This document shows, in pieces, positions 27,177 to 35,093 of a stretch of DNA of 64,000 nucleotides. The DNA is from Saccharothrix obliqua. GTDB lineage: Bacteria > Actinomycetota > Actinomycetes > Mycobacteriales > Pseudonocardiaceae. The stretch covers positions 1 through 64,000 of the forward strand of contig NZ_JAHXGQ010000005.1 in NCBI RefSeq assembly GCF_019375475.1, written 5' to 3'. Each line of letters opens with the position of its first letter. Positions within the stretch are counted from its first letter, which is position 1. The translations under genes were made by a program, and so were the position numbers. The notes below the pieces were generated by a model that saw nothing but the letters and a program-made list of their open reading frames with translations, did not search any database and had not been told where the DNA came from.

Positions 27177-28139
27177 TCACACCGCCAGCCGCCGCCTGCG
27201 CGCCACCTCGGCGAGCACCACGCCCGCCGCCACGGACGCGTTGAGCGACTCCACGCCGCCCGCCATCGGGATCGACACCGTCTGGTCGCACGTCTCCCGC
27301 ACGAGCCGCGACAGCCCGCGCCCCTCGGAACCCACCACGACCACCAGCGGCCCCGTGGCGAGGTCCAGCCCGTCCACGTCGACCGTGCCGTCCGCGTCCA
27401 GCCCGACCACCATCAGGCCCTCTTCGGCCCACTCCCGGAGCTGCCGGGTGAGGTTCGTGGCGATCCCGATCGGCATCCGCGCCGCCGTGCCCGCGCTGGT
27501 GCGCCACGCGACGGCCGTGATGCCCGCCGAACGCCGCTGCGGCAGCACGACGCCGTGCGCGCCGAACGCCGCCGCCGAGCGCACCACGGCGCCCAGGTTC
27601 CGCGGGTCCGTCACGCCGTCCAACGCCACCAGCAGCGGCGGCAGGCCGGACCGGCGGGCGATCGGCAGCAGGTCGCGCGGGTCGGTGTACTCGTACGGCG
27701 GCACCTGGAGGCCGAGGCCCTGGTGCACCGCGCCACCCGTGATGCGGTCCAGCTCGCCGCGCTGCACCTCCAGCACCGAGATGCCGCGGTCGGCGGCGAG
27801 CTGCACGGCCTCCGCCACCCGGTCGTCCGCGTCGATGCCCAGCGCCACGTACAGCGCCGTCGCCGGGATGCCCGCGCGCAGGCACTCCACCACCGGGTTG
27901 CGGCCCGCGACCGTCTCCGGCGCGTTCTCGGCGGCCTTGCGGCGTTGCGCGCGCTGCTGCTCGGTGCGCGCCGTCGCCTGCGCCCGCTTGTAGGCGGGGT
28001 GGTTCGGCCGGTCCGCGGCCTTCGGCGTGGGGCCCTTGCCCTGCAAGCCCTTCGACTTCTGCCCGCCGGAACCGACGACCGCGCCCTTCTTGGAGCCCGG
28101 GTTGCGCATCGCACCCCGGCGCTTGGAGTTGCCTGCCAC
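27177..28139 (-). CDS. rlmB: 23S rRNA 2'-O-methyltransferase RlmB (TrmH/SpoU family)
   Basis: This 320-residue protein has a long basic Lys/Arg/Gly/Gln-rich N-terminal extension (1-75), a substrate-binding domain beginning at GRNPVVECL, and the knotted SpoU catalytic domain with [27 protein letters not shown] and [11 protein letters not shown]. It methylates G2251-equivalent ribose in 23S rRNA. The GTG at 28139 lies 2 bp after the cysS stop, so both are cotranscribed. The same pair is Rv3579c-Rv3580c in M. tuberculosis. Confidence 0.92.
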   Translation of the reverse strand: MAGNSKRRGAMRNPGSKKGAVVGSGGQKSKGLQGKGPTPKAADRPNHPAYKRAQATARTEQQRAQRRKAAENAPETVAGRNPVVECLRAGIPATALYVALGIDADDRVAEAVQLAADRGISVLEVQRGELDRITGGAVHQGLGLQVPPYEYTDPRDLLPIARRSGLPPLLVALDGVTDPRNLGAVVRSAAAFGAHGVVLPQRRSAGITAVAWRTSAGTAARMPIGIATNLTRQLREWAEEGLMVVGLDADGTVDVDGLDLATGPLVVVVGSEGRGLSRLVRETCDQTVSIPMAGGVESLNASVAAGVVLAEVARRRRLAV

Positions 28140-28141
28140 GG

Positions 28142-29530
28142 CTAGTCGTCCTTCAACGTCCACTGCGGACCGTCGGGGGTGTCCTCGACGGCGATCCCGG
28201 CCTGGAGGAGGCGGTCGCGCAACGCGTCGGCACGCGCGAAGTCCTTCTCCTTGCGGGCTTTCACGCGCTCTTCCAGCACGTGCTCGACCAGTGCGGTGAG
28301 CGCCTTGCGGCTGCCCGAGCCGCCCGCCGGCGCGTCCGTCCACTTGAGCGGGTCCACGCCGAGCACGTCGGCCATGGCGCGCACCGACTCGGCCGCCGCG
28401 CGGGCGGCCAGGTCGTCCGCCGCCTCCAGCGCCGTGTTGCCCTCGCGGACCCGGCGGTGGATCGCGGCCAGCGCGCCCGGCGTGCCCAGGTCGTCGTCCA
28501 GCGCCGCGACGAACGCGTCGGGCAGCGCCCCCCGGTCGCCGACCGCACCGGTGCGCTCCACGACGCGGCGCAGGAACGACTCGATCCGGCGGTAGGCCGA
28601 CACCGCCTCGTCCAGCGCCTCGCGGGAGAACTCGATGGTGGACCGGTAGTGCGGCCCCACCAGGTAGTACCGCAGCTCGGCCGCGCGGACCTGCTCCAGC
28701 AGGGTCGGGATGGCGACCGTGTTGCCCAGCGACTTCGACATCTTCTCGCCGCTGAGGGTCACCCACGCGTTGTGCATCCAGTACCGCGCGAACCCGTCGC
28801 CCGCCGCGCGCGACTGCGCCTGCTCGTTCTCGTGGTGCGGGAAGATCAGGTCGATGCCGCCGCCGTGGACGTCGAACGTGCCGCCCAGGTACTCGGTGGC
28901 CATGGCCGAGCACTCCAGGTGCCAGCCCGGCCGGCCCGGACCCCACGGCGTCGGCCACGACGGCTCGCCGGGTTTCGCGGCCTTCCACAGCGTGAAGTCA
29001 CGCGGGTCGCGCTTGCCGGTGGCCGCCGACTCGCCCTGGTGCACCTCGTCCGGCTTCTGCCCGGACAACGCGCCGTACTCGGGGAACGAGGTGACGGAGA
29101 AGTACACGTCGCCGTTCGCCGCGTAGGCGTGGCCGCGGTCGATCAGCCGCCGCATCAGGTCGACCATCTGCGTCACGTGACCGGTCGCGCGGGGCGCGTA
29201 GGACGGCGGCAGGCAGCCCAGCGCCGTGTACGCGTCCTCGAACGCGCGCTCGTGCGCGTACGCCCACTCCCACCACGGGCGGCCGTGGTCGGCGGCCTTG
29301 GTGAGGATCTTGTCGTCGATGTCCGTGACGTTGCGCACCAGCCGGACGTCCTCGTACGTGCGCTGGAGCCAGCGGCGCAGCACGTCGAAGTTCAGGCCGC
29401 TGCGCACGTGGCCGATGTGCGGCACGCCCTGCACGGTCGCCCCGCACACGTAGATCGACGCCGTTCCGGAGACCTGCGGGACGAACTCCCGCATGGACCG
29501 GCTCGCGGTGTCGTACAAGTGGAGGCTCAC
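28142..29530 (-). CDS. cysS: Cysteinyl-tRNA synthetase
   Basis: This 462-residue class I synthetase has the HIGH motif in VPHIGHVR, the KMSKS motif intact, and zinc ligands in IYVCGAT, HLECSAM and FPHHENE. A C-terminal helical anticodon-binding region follows. The start is GTG 29530, giving the standard N terminus [11 protein letters not shown] longer frame fuses into the upstream gene and is not real. Confidence 0.95.
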   Translation of the reverse strand: MSLHLYDTASRSMREFVPQVSGTASIYVCGATVQGVPHIGHVRSGLNFDVLRRWLQRTYEDVRLVRNVTDIDDKILTKAADHGRPWWEWAYAHERAFEDAYTALGCLPPSYAPRATGHVTQMVDLMRRLIDRGHAYAANGDVYFSVTSFPEYGALSGQKPDEVHQGESAATGKRDPRDFTLWKAAKPGEPSWPTPWGPGRPGWHLECSAMATEYLGGTFDVHGGGIDLIFPHHENEQAQSRAAGDGFARYWMHNAWVTLSGEKMSKSLGNTVAIPTLLEQVRAAELRYYLVGPHYRSTIEFSREALDEAVSAYRRIESFLRRVVERTGAVGDRGALPDAFVAALDDDLGTPGALAAIHRRVREGNTALEAADDLAARAAAESVRAMADVLGVDPLKWTDAPAGGSGSRKALTALVEHVLEERVKARKEKDFARADALRDRLLQAGIAVEDTPDGPQWTLKDD

Positions 29531-29601
29531 GTGAGAATGGTACGGGCGCGGGCCGGGCGGGGTTGACACACCCGCCCGGTCGCCTGTGCGGGGTGCCGGA
29601 G

Positions 29602-30216
29602 CTACCCGGCGTGCTCGCGCAGCACCCGGAGCAACGCGTCCGGCCGTTCGGCGGTCTCCAGGGGCGGCACGATCGCGACCCGGCAGCCCACCGCCGCCGC
29701 GCCGCCGTCCGCCTCCGCGGAGTCGCCCACCATCAGCACCTCGTCGGGCCGCACGCCGAGCCGGTCGCAGGCGATGCGGAAGATCTCCGGGTCCGGCTTC
29801 ACGTGGCCCACCTCGTAGGACAGCACGTACTCGTCCACCAGGTCCACCACGCCGTGCCGCTCGAAGACGGCCCGGATGTCCCACGCGATGTTGCTCACCA
29901 CGGCGGTCGGCAACCCGGTGCCCAGCGCCGCCGCCGTGTCCGGGTACGGCTGCCAGAACGGCGGCGACACCAGGCGGGTGTAGAAGTCGTCCGGGTCGTC
30001 GGCGCCCGCCGCCCGGAGCGCCTTCACGTGCAGGTCCCGGTGGAGGTCGCCGTCGAGGTCGCGGCGCTCCCACTGGTCCGGGTCGATGTCGAGGCCGGCG
30101 GCGATCCCGACCGGCGCGGTCAGCGCCCGCATCAGGTCGGCGTGCTCGACGAGGGAGTCGTGCTCGAGGCGGAAGAGCGTGCCGGAGAAGTCGAAGAGGA
30201 CGGCGCGGATCGTCAC
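29602..30216 (-). CDS. HAD-family hydrolase with a DxS motif
   Basis: This 204-residue HAD-superfamily protein has motif I DFSGTL, motif II in VVSNIAWD, Lys in HVKPDPEIF and motif IV GDSAEAD. The usual general acid/base Asp at DxD is Ser here, so ordinary phosphatase chemistry may be impaired or different. The start is GTG 30216. It lies 71 bp upstream of cysS in the same direction and could be cotranscribed with it. The substrate is unknown. Confidence 0.8.
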   Translation of the reverse strand: MTIRAVLFDFSGTLFRLEHDSLVEHADLMRALTAPVGIAAGLDIDPDQWERRDLDGDLHRDLHVKALRAAGADDPDDFYTRLVSPPFWQPYPDTAAALGTGLPTAVVSNIAWDIRAVFERHGVVDLVDEYVLSYEVGHVKPDPEIFRIACDRLGVRPDEVLMVGDSAEADGGAAAVGCRVAIVPPLETAERPDALLRVLREHAG

Positions 30217-30284
30217 ATCCGCACGTTACGTGGTCTGGACCTCTCCGCTGAAGGTCCCCGCGCCGCGACGCACGCCACACCTCG

Positions 30285-30452
30285 GGCCGCGTTGCCGGTG
30301 ATCTTCGTGAGGGTCGGTCGCGGCGCGTCGTGCTCGCTCAGGCCGCGTTTGCCGATGATGTTGGTCGGGGTCGGCCGCGGTACGCGCGCTCGCTCAGGCC
30401 GCGTTGCCGGTGATCTTCGTCGGGGTCAGCCGCAGCACGACGCGCTCCACCG
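30285..30452 (-). repeat. Three tandem 56-bp repeats spanning the 3' end of the PPOX gene
   Basis: Units start at 30285, 30341 and 30397, exactly 56 bp apart. Each begins GGCCGCG and the first two end GCTCGCTCA. The third unit is the end of the PPOX coding sequence. The other two lie beyond its stop codon as diverged copies (about 80% alike by eye). The rest of the gap between the HAD and PPOX genes holds nothing else recognisable. Confidence 0.82.
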
Positions 30453-30789
30453 ACGGGTCCTCCGGCGGGTACGGCTCGCCGAGGTACTTGAGCGCCAGCG
30501 ACTCCACCAGGGCGCGCCCCTCGTCGTCGGTGATGGCGACGGTGCCCCGGAACTCCACGTAGGTCTCCGGGTTCTCCTTGTCCCACAACGTGACGCTCGC
30601 CCGCGGGTCGCGGGCGAGGTTGCGCTCCTTCACCCGGCCGCGCACGGTCGAGAACAGCAGGTCGTCGCCGTCGCGGGCGATCCACATGACGCAGCTGTGC
30701 GGGCTGCCGTCCTTGTTCAGCGTGGAGATCGTGGCGTAGTTCCGCCCGTCCACCAGGGCCCGCGTGACCTCGTTGAGGTTGATCGCCAT
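30394..30789 (-). CDS. PPOX-class (FMN/F420) oxidoreductase-like split-barrel protein
   Basis: This 131-residue split-barrel protein of the pyridoxamine-phosphate-oxidase/F420 reductase group shows NYATISTLNKDGSPHS, MWIARDGDDLLFSTVRGR (cofactor phosphate-binding Arg/Lys) and VEFRGTVAI. In actinobacteria such proteins reduce diverse substrates with F420H2 or FMN. The cofactor cannot be fixed here. It starts at ATG 30789. Its last codons and stop lie in the third unit of a 56-bp tandem repeat. Confidence 0.85.
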   Translation of the reverse strand: MAINLNEVTRALVDGRNYATISTLNKDGSPHSCVMWIARDGDDLLFSTVRGRVKERNLARDPRASVTLWDKENPETYVEFRGTVAITDDEGRALVESLALKYLGEPYPPEDPSVERVVLRLTPTKITGNAA

Positions 30790-30811
30790 GGCGGTCAGGC
30801 TAGCGCCGTGA

Positions 30812-31279
30812 TCACCCCAGCGGCACGACGAGCGCGGTCGCGACGGCCGCGATGCCCTCACCCCGGCCGGTGAGGCCCAGGCCGTCCGTGGTCGTCCCGC
30901 TGACCGAGACGGGGCCGCCGACGGCGTCGGACAGCACCCGCTGCGCCTCCGCCCGGCGCTTGCCGACCTTGGGCGCGTTGCCGATCACCTGGACGGCCGC
31001 GTTGCCCACCCGCAGGCCCTCCGCGGCGAGCAGCACGCGCACCTCCGCCAGGAACTCCACGCCGTGCCTGCCCGCCCAGCGCGGGTCGCCGGTGCCGAAC
31101 ACCGCGCCCAGGTCGCCGAGCCCGCCCGCCGACAGCAGGGCGTCGCACAACGCGTGTGCCGCGACGTCGCCGTCCGAGTGGCCGGCGCAGCCCGCCACGC
31201 CCTCCCAGAACAACCCGGCGAGCCAGCAGTCCCGGCCCGGCTCGACCTGGTGGACGTCGGTGCCGATGCCGACCCTCAC
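30812..31279 (-). CDS. ispF: 2-C-methyl-D-erythritol 2,4-cyclodiphosphate synthase
   Basis: This 155-residue MEP-pathway enzyme cyclises CDP-methylerythritol phosphate. The zinc ligands are visible as DVH (residues 8-10) and His in AGHSDGD. The C-terminal [14 protein letters not shown] motif is complete. The GTG at 31279 overlaps the ispD stop by four bases. It forms the carD-ispD-ispF operon on this strand. Confidence 0.94.
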   Translation of the reverse strand: MRVGIGTDVHQVEPGRDCWLAGLFWEGVAGCAGHSDGDVAAHALCDALLSAGGLGDLGAVFGTGDPRWAGRHGVEFLAEVRVLLAAEGLRVGNAAVQVIGNAPKVGKRRAEAQRVLSDAVGGPVSVSGTTTDGLGLTGRGEGIAAVATALVVPLG

Positions 31280-31968
31280 GCGCGACCTCCCACGAGCAGC
31301 GCCTCCGCGACCGCGAGGTCGAACGGGGTGGTGATCTTCAAGGCGTCCTGGTGGCCGGGCACGGTGGCGACCCGCACGCCGAGGCGTTCCACCAGGCCCG
31401 CGTCGTCCGTGGCGAGCAGGCCCGACTCGTGCGCGCGCAGCAACACCGACGCGGCGAAGCCCTGCGGCGTCTGCACGACCCGCAGCGCGGCGCGGTCCGG
31501 TGTCGCCACCACGACGCCGTCGGCGTCGACCTGCTTCACGGTGTCCACCACCGGCAGCACCGGCACGACGGCCTCGTGACCCGCTTCGACGGCGTCCACC
31601 ACGGCCGCGACCACGTCCGGCGGGGTGAACGCCCGTGCCGCGTCGTGCACCAGCACCGTCGTGGTGCCCGGCAGCTCGCGCAACGCGTGGACCAGGGCCA
31701 ACCGGACCGAATCGGACCGCTCGGCACCGCCCGCCAGCACGAGCACCGCCCCGCCGGCCGGGGCCAACGGGGCGGTGACAGCACGAACTTCGTCCACATC
31801 GGACACCGGAGCGGCGATCACCACGTGCCGCACGCGGCCCGAGGCGAACAGGCCGCGCACCGCGCGCACCAGCAGCGGAACGCCGCCGACGGGCACGAGT
31901 GCCTTGGGCAACCCGTAACCCAGCCGCTCTCCCCGGCCCGCCGCGGGCACGAGCGCGACCACACCCAT
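31276..31968 (-). CDS. ispD: 2-C-methyl-D-erythritol 4-phosphate cytidylyltransferase
   Basis: This 230-residue nucleotidyltransferase has the CTP-binding loop [19 protein letters not shown], the conserved HDAARAF motif and the C-terminal [13 protein letters not shown] stretch. It makes CDP-methylerythritol in isoprenoid synthesis. It lies 27 bp downstream of carD and overlaps ispF. Confidence 0.94.
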   Translation of the reverse strand: MGVVALVPAAGRGERLGYGLPKALVPVGGVPLLVRAVRGLFASGRVRHVVIAAPVSDVDEVRAVTAPLAPAGGAVLVLAGGAERSDSVRLALVHALRELPGTTTVLVHDAARAFTPPDVVAAVVDAVEAGHEAVVPVLPVVDTVKQVDADGVVVATPDRAALRVVQTPQGFAASVLLRAHESGLLATDDAGLVERLGVRVATVPGHQDALKITTPFDLAVAEALLVGGRA

Positions 31969-31995
31969 GTTCGCGGTCTTCTCTTGTGTCGGTGC

Positions 31996-32484
31996 TCAGG
32001 ACGCGGTGGCGAGAACCTCGTCGAGGAGGACCTCGGCCTTGTCCTCGTCGGTGCCCTCGGCGAGCGCCAGTTCGCTGACCAGTATCTGTCGAGCCTTCGC
32101 CAGCATCCGCTTCTCACCAGCGGACAGTCCGCGGTCCTTCTCGCGCCGCCAGAGGTCGCGCACCACTTCGGCCACCTTGTTCACGTCACCGGACGCGAGC
32201 TTCTCCAGGTTGGCCTTGTACCGCCGGGACCAGTTGGTCGGCTCCTCCGTGTGAGGAGCGCGCAAGACCTCGAAGACCCGGTCGAGACCCTCCTGGCCGA
32301 CGACGTCGCGCACGCCGACGATCTCGGCGTTGTCGGCGGGGACGCGGACCGTCAGGTCGCCCTGGGCGACCTTGAGGACGAGGTACTTCTTCTCCTCGCC
32401 CTTGATCACACGGGTCTCGATCGCTTCGATGAGAGCGGCACCGTGGTGCGGGTAGACGACGGTCTCTCCGACCTTGAAAACCAT
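31996..32484 (-). CDS. carD: RNA polymerase-binding transcription factor CarD
   Basis: This 162-residue protein begins [17 protein letters not shown], the Tudor-like RNA-polymerase beta-subunit interaction domain. A helical DNA-interacting domain follows, containing the conserved Trp in [15 protein letters not shown]. It stabilises open promoter complexes, notably at rRNA promoters. It starts at ATG 32484 with AGAGGA upstream. It is the first gene of the carD-ispD-ispF operon and divergent from the lpqE-like gene. Confidence 0.95.
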   Translation of the reverse strand: MVFKVGETVVYPHHGAALIEAIETRVIKGEEKKYLVLKVAQGDLTVRVPADNAEIVGVRDVVGQEGLDRVFEVLRAPHTEEPTNWSRRYKANLEKLASGDVNKVAEVVRDLWRREKDRGLSAGEKRMLAKARQILVSELALAEGTDEDKAEVLLDEVLATAS

Positions 32485-32774
32485 GTGTCCTCTGCCCCTT
32501 TCGCTAACCCCATCCTAACACGCCGAGCAATCCCCTCTTCGGTGTGCGGAGATCAGTTCGCGCTGGTCAGGGCCGCGCGGGGGGTTGACAAACCACCTGT
32601 TCGCGTGCAACGGGCGAGGTCGATCTTGCTCCACAGTGGACGGCCCGGAGTGCTGCGGGGCACCACGTGAGGCCGTTGATCGGCGGCCCGGTTAGGCTCC
32701 TGGACTGGTGGCCGACCCGCTACTACCGGGGTAGGGCGCCGCCAGGTCAGCACACCGGAAGGATCCGAGCAGCC

Positions 32775-33521
32775 GTGGGTCGCGCACAGCACAAGTCCCC
32801 AGCGCCTCGCCGCCTGGCCGTCGTGGCCGCACTCGCGGCGGGCCTCGGCCTGGCCGTCGCAGGCTGTAGCGCAGGTCAGATCACCCAGACCGACACCCAG
32901 GTCGCGGCGGTGAACGGTGCGAGCGGCACGGTCGGCGACATCGCCGTCCGCGACGCCCAGCTCCTGTTCCCGGTCGCGGAGGGTTACTACCGGCAGGGCG
33001 ACGACGCGCCCGTGGTGGTGCTGATCGCCAACAACGCCGCCGAGCAGGCGGACAAGCTGCTCTCCGTGACGGCGGACATCGCCGGTGGTGGGGAGTTGTC
33101 GGGTGACGTCGAGCTGGAGCCGTTCACGGCCATCCAGAGCGGCACCGACCAGGACGACGCGGGCAGCCACCCGACCGGTTCCTCCGCCCCGACGACCTCG
33201 GCGACGACCGGCTCGGCGACGACCACCGGCTCGGCGACCACCGGTTCGGTGACGCCGACGTCCGGCGGGACGACGACCACCGGCTCCCCGGTGCCGCCCG
33301 GTGACGCCTCGGCCCTGCCGACGACCACCAAGCTCCCCGCGTCGGCCGCGCCGACCGAGCCGGGCAAGGTGAAGATCACCCTCAAGGGCCTCACCCAGGA
33401 CCTGCGCCCCGGCCAGACGCTGCGGATGACGTTCCTGTTCGAGAAGGCCGGCCCGCTGGTGCTGGACGTGCCGATCGGCGCGTCGCCCGAGCCGCGCGCG
33501 GAGCCCGAAGCCGGGCACTGA
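32775..33521 (+). CDS. LpqE-like lipoprotein with Thr/Ser/Gly linker
   Basis: This 248-residue lipoprotein has the lipobox VAGC (Cys near residue 32), a beta-sandwich-like domain split by a Thr/Ser/Gly low-complexity stretch (about 135-195, with repeated TTGSA units), and a final strand-rich part. The position between carD and radA matches M. tuberculosis LpqE. The function is not established. The start is GTG 32775 after GGAAGGA. The 290 bp before it, shared with carD, hold both promoters but no clear hexamers. Confidence 0.8.
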   Translation: MGRAQHKSPAPRRLAVVAALAAGLGLAVAGCSAGQITQTDTQVAAVNGASGTVGDIAVRDAQLLFPVAEGYYRQGDDAPVVVLIANNAAEQADKLLSVTADIAGGGELSGDVELEPFTAIQSGTDQDDAGSHPTGSSAPTTSATTGSATTTGSATTGSVTPTSGGTTTTGSPVPPGDASALPTTTKLPASAAPTEPGKVKITLKGLTQDLRPGQTLRMTFLFEKAGPLVLDVPIGASPEPRAEPEAGH

Positions 33522-33531
33522 GTCCGGTTCT

Positions 33532-33569
33532 GATCGAAGACCCGTCCCGCCAGGGGCGGGTCTTCGATC
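33532..33569 (+). terminator. Rho-independent terminator after the lpqE-like gene
   Basis: A 17-bp stem with one T-G pair (33532-33548 with 33553-33569) and a GCCA loop is followed by GTTTT. It lies 11 bp past the stop codon. Confidence 0.88.
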
Positions 33570-33600
33570 GTTTTCGGGTTCTCTTGTCCCCGGATGTGTG

Positions 33601-33626
33601 AGACCCGTCCCGCCAGGGGCGGGTCT
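33601..33626 (+). promoter_or_regulatory. Second, identical hairpin in the radA leader region
   Basis: An 11-bp stem (33601-33611 with 33616-33626) repeats the inner part of the preceding terminator. A 29-nt stretch starting at 33538 recurs unchanged at 33601. It lies 64 bp before the radA start. It may be a duplicated terminator or an attenuator for radA. Confidence 0.6.
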
Positions 33627-33689
33627 TCGCGTTTCCCGGCCGCCCGGTGCCCGCCGCCGCTGTCGGTGCCGGTCGTTAGCCTGCGTGCC

Positions 33690-35060
33690 GTGGCGAAGAA
33701 CGGGCGGGCGGTGGTCGCGTACCGGTGCGCGGAGTGCGGGCACGAGGTGGCGAAGTGGGTGGGGCGCTGCCCCGAGTGCCAGGCGTGGGGCACCGTCGAG
33801 GAACGCGGCGTGCCCAGGTCGGCAGGCACCCGGCTGGTGGCGGGCGCGCCGAGTTCACCCGCGCGCCCCATCGGCGAGGTGGACGTGGAGTCCGCCCGCG
33901 CCCGCCGCACCGGCGTGTCCGAGCTGGACCGCGTGCTCGGCGGCGGCCTGGTGCCGGGCGCGGTGGTGCTGCTCGCGGGCGAGCCCGGCGTGGGCAAGTC
34001 GACCCTGCTGCTGGAGGTCGCCTACCAGTGGGCGGCCAAGGGCGGCGTCCCGTCGCTGTACATCACCGGCGAGGAGTCGGCCGGCCAGGTGCGGCTGCGT
34101 GCCGAGCGCACCGGCAACATCCACGGCCAGATGTACCTCGCCGCGGAGAGCGACCTGGGCGCCGTGCTCGGGCACGTGGAGGCCGTGCGGCCGGGCGTGC
34201 TGATCGTGGACTCGGTGCAGACCATGCTCTCGCCCGAGGTCGACGGCACGCCGGGCGGCGTCACGCAGGTGCGTGCCGTCACGGCGAGCCTGGTCGCGCT
34301 GGCCAAGGAGCGCGGGCTGCCGATCGTGCTGGTCGGCCACGTCACCAAGGACGGCTCGGTGGCCGGGCCGCGGGTGCTGGAGCACCTGGTGGACGTGGTG
34401 CTCCAGTTCGAGGGCGACCGGCACTCCAGCCTGCGCCTGGTGCGCGGCATCAAGAACCGGTACGGGCCCGCCGACGAGGTGGGCTGCTTCGAGCTGCGCG
34501 ACGACGGCATCGTGGGCGTGCCGGACCCGTCCGGCCTGTTCCTCAACCGGCGCGACCAGGACGTCACCGGCACGGCCGTGTCCGTGGTGGTGGAGGGCAA
34601 GCGGCCGATGCTGGGCGAGGTGCAGGCGCTGGTGACACCGACCAACCTGCCGTCGCCGCGCCGCGCGGTCAGCGGCCTGGACTCGGCGCGGGTCGCGATG
34701 GCGCTCGCCGTGCTGGAGAAGCGCGGCCGGCTGGCGCTGCACAACAAGGACGTGTTCACCGCCACGGTCGGCGGCATGAGGCTGGTGGAACCCGCCGTGG
34801 ACCTGGCGCTGGCCCTGGCGGTCGCCTCCGCGGCCGTGGACCAGCCCCTGCCGCACGACCTCGTGGTGGTCGGCGAGGTGGGCCTGTCGGGCGAGCTGCG
34901 CCGCGTGAACGGGGTCGGGCGCAGGCTCACCGAGGCCGCCCGCCTCGGCTACACCAAGGCCCTGGTGCCGCCGGACGCCGGGCCGCTGCCGCCGGACACG
35001 CGGGCCCTCGTCGCGCACGACCTGCTGGAAGCCCTCCAGCTCCTCAAGCTGCACAAGTAG
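33690..35060 (+). CDS. radA: DNA repair protein RadA/Sms
   Basis: This 456-residue RecA-like branch-migration protein has an N-terminal C4 zinc finger (CAEC and CPEC), Walker [10 protein letters not shown], Walker [11 protein letters not shown], the RadA-specific KNRYG motif, and a C-terminal Lon-like domain ([12 protein letters not shown]). The start is GTG 33690. Upstream lie a terminator and a duplicated hairpin. In most actinobacteria disA follows radA. Here the next gene is a convergent trehalose-phosphatase fusion. Confidence 0.95.
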   Translation: MAKNGRAVVAYRCAECGHEVAKWVGRCPECQAWGTVEERGVPRSAGTRLVAGAPSSPARPIGEVDVESARARRTGVSELDRVLGGGLVPGAVVLLAGEPGVGKSTLLLEVAYQWAAKGGVPSLYITGEESAGQVRLRAERTGNIHGQMYLAAESDLGAVLGHVEAVRPGVLIVDSVQTMLSPEVDGTPGGVTQVRAVTASLVALAKERGLPIVLVGHVTKDGSVAGPRVLEHLVDVVLQFEGDRHSSLRLVRGIKNRYGPADEVGCFELRDDGIVGVPDPSGLFLNRRDQDVTGTAVSVVVEGKRPMLGEVQALVTPTNLPSPRRAVSGLDSARVAMALAVLEKRGRLALHNKDVFTATVGGMRLVEPAVDLALALAVASAAVDQPLPHDLVVVGEVGLSGELRRVNGVGRRLTEAARLGYTKALVPPDAGPLPPDTRALVAHDLLEALQLLKLHK

Positions 35061-35093
35061 CGGGGGCGCGGCCGGCTGCCGCGCCCCGTCCGG

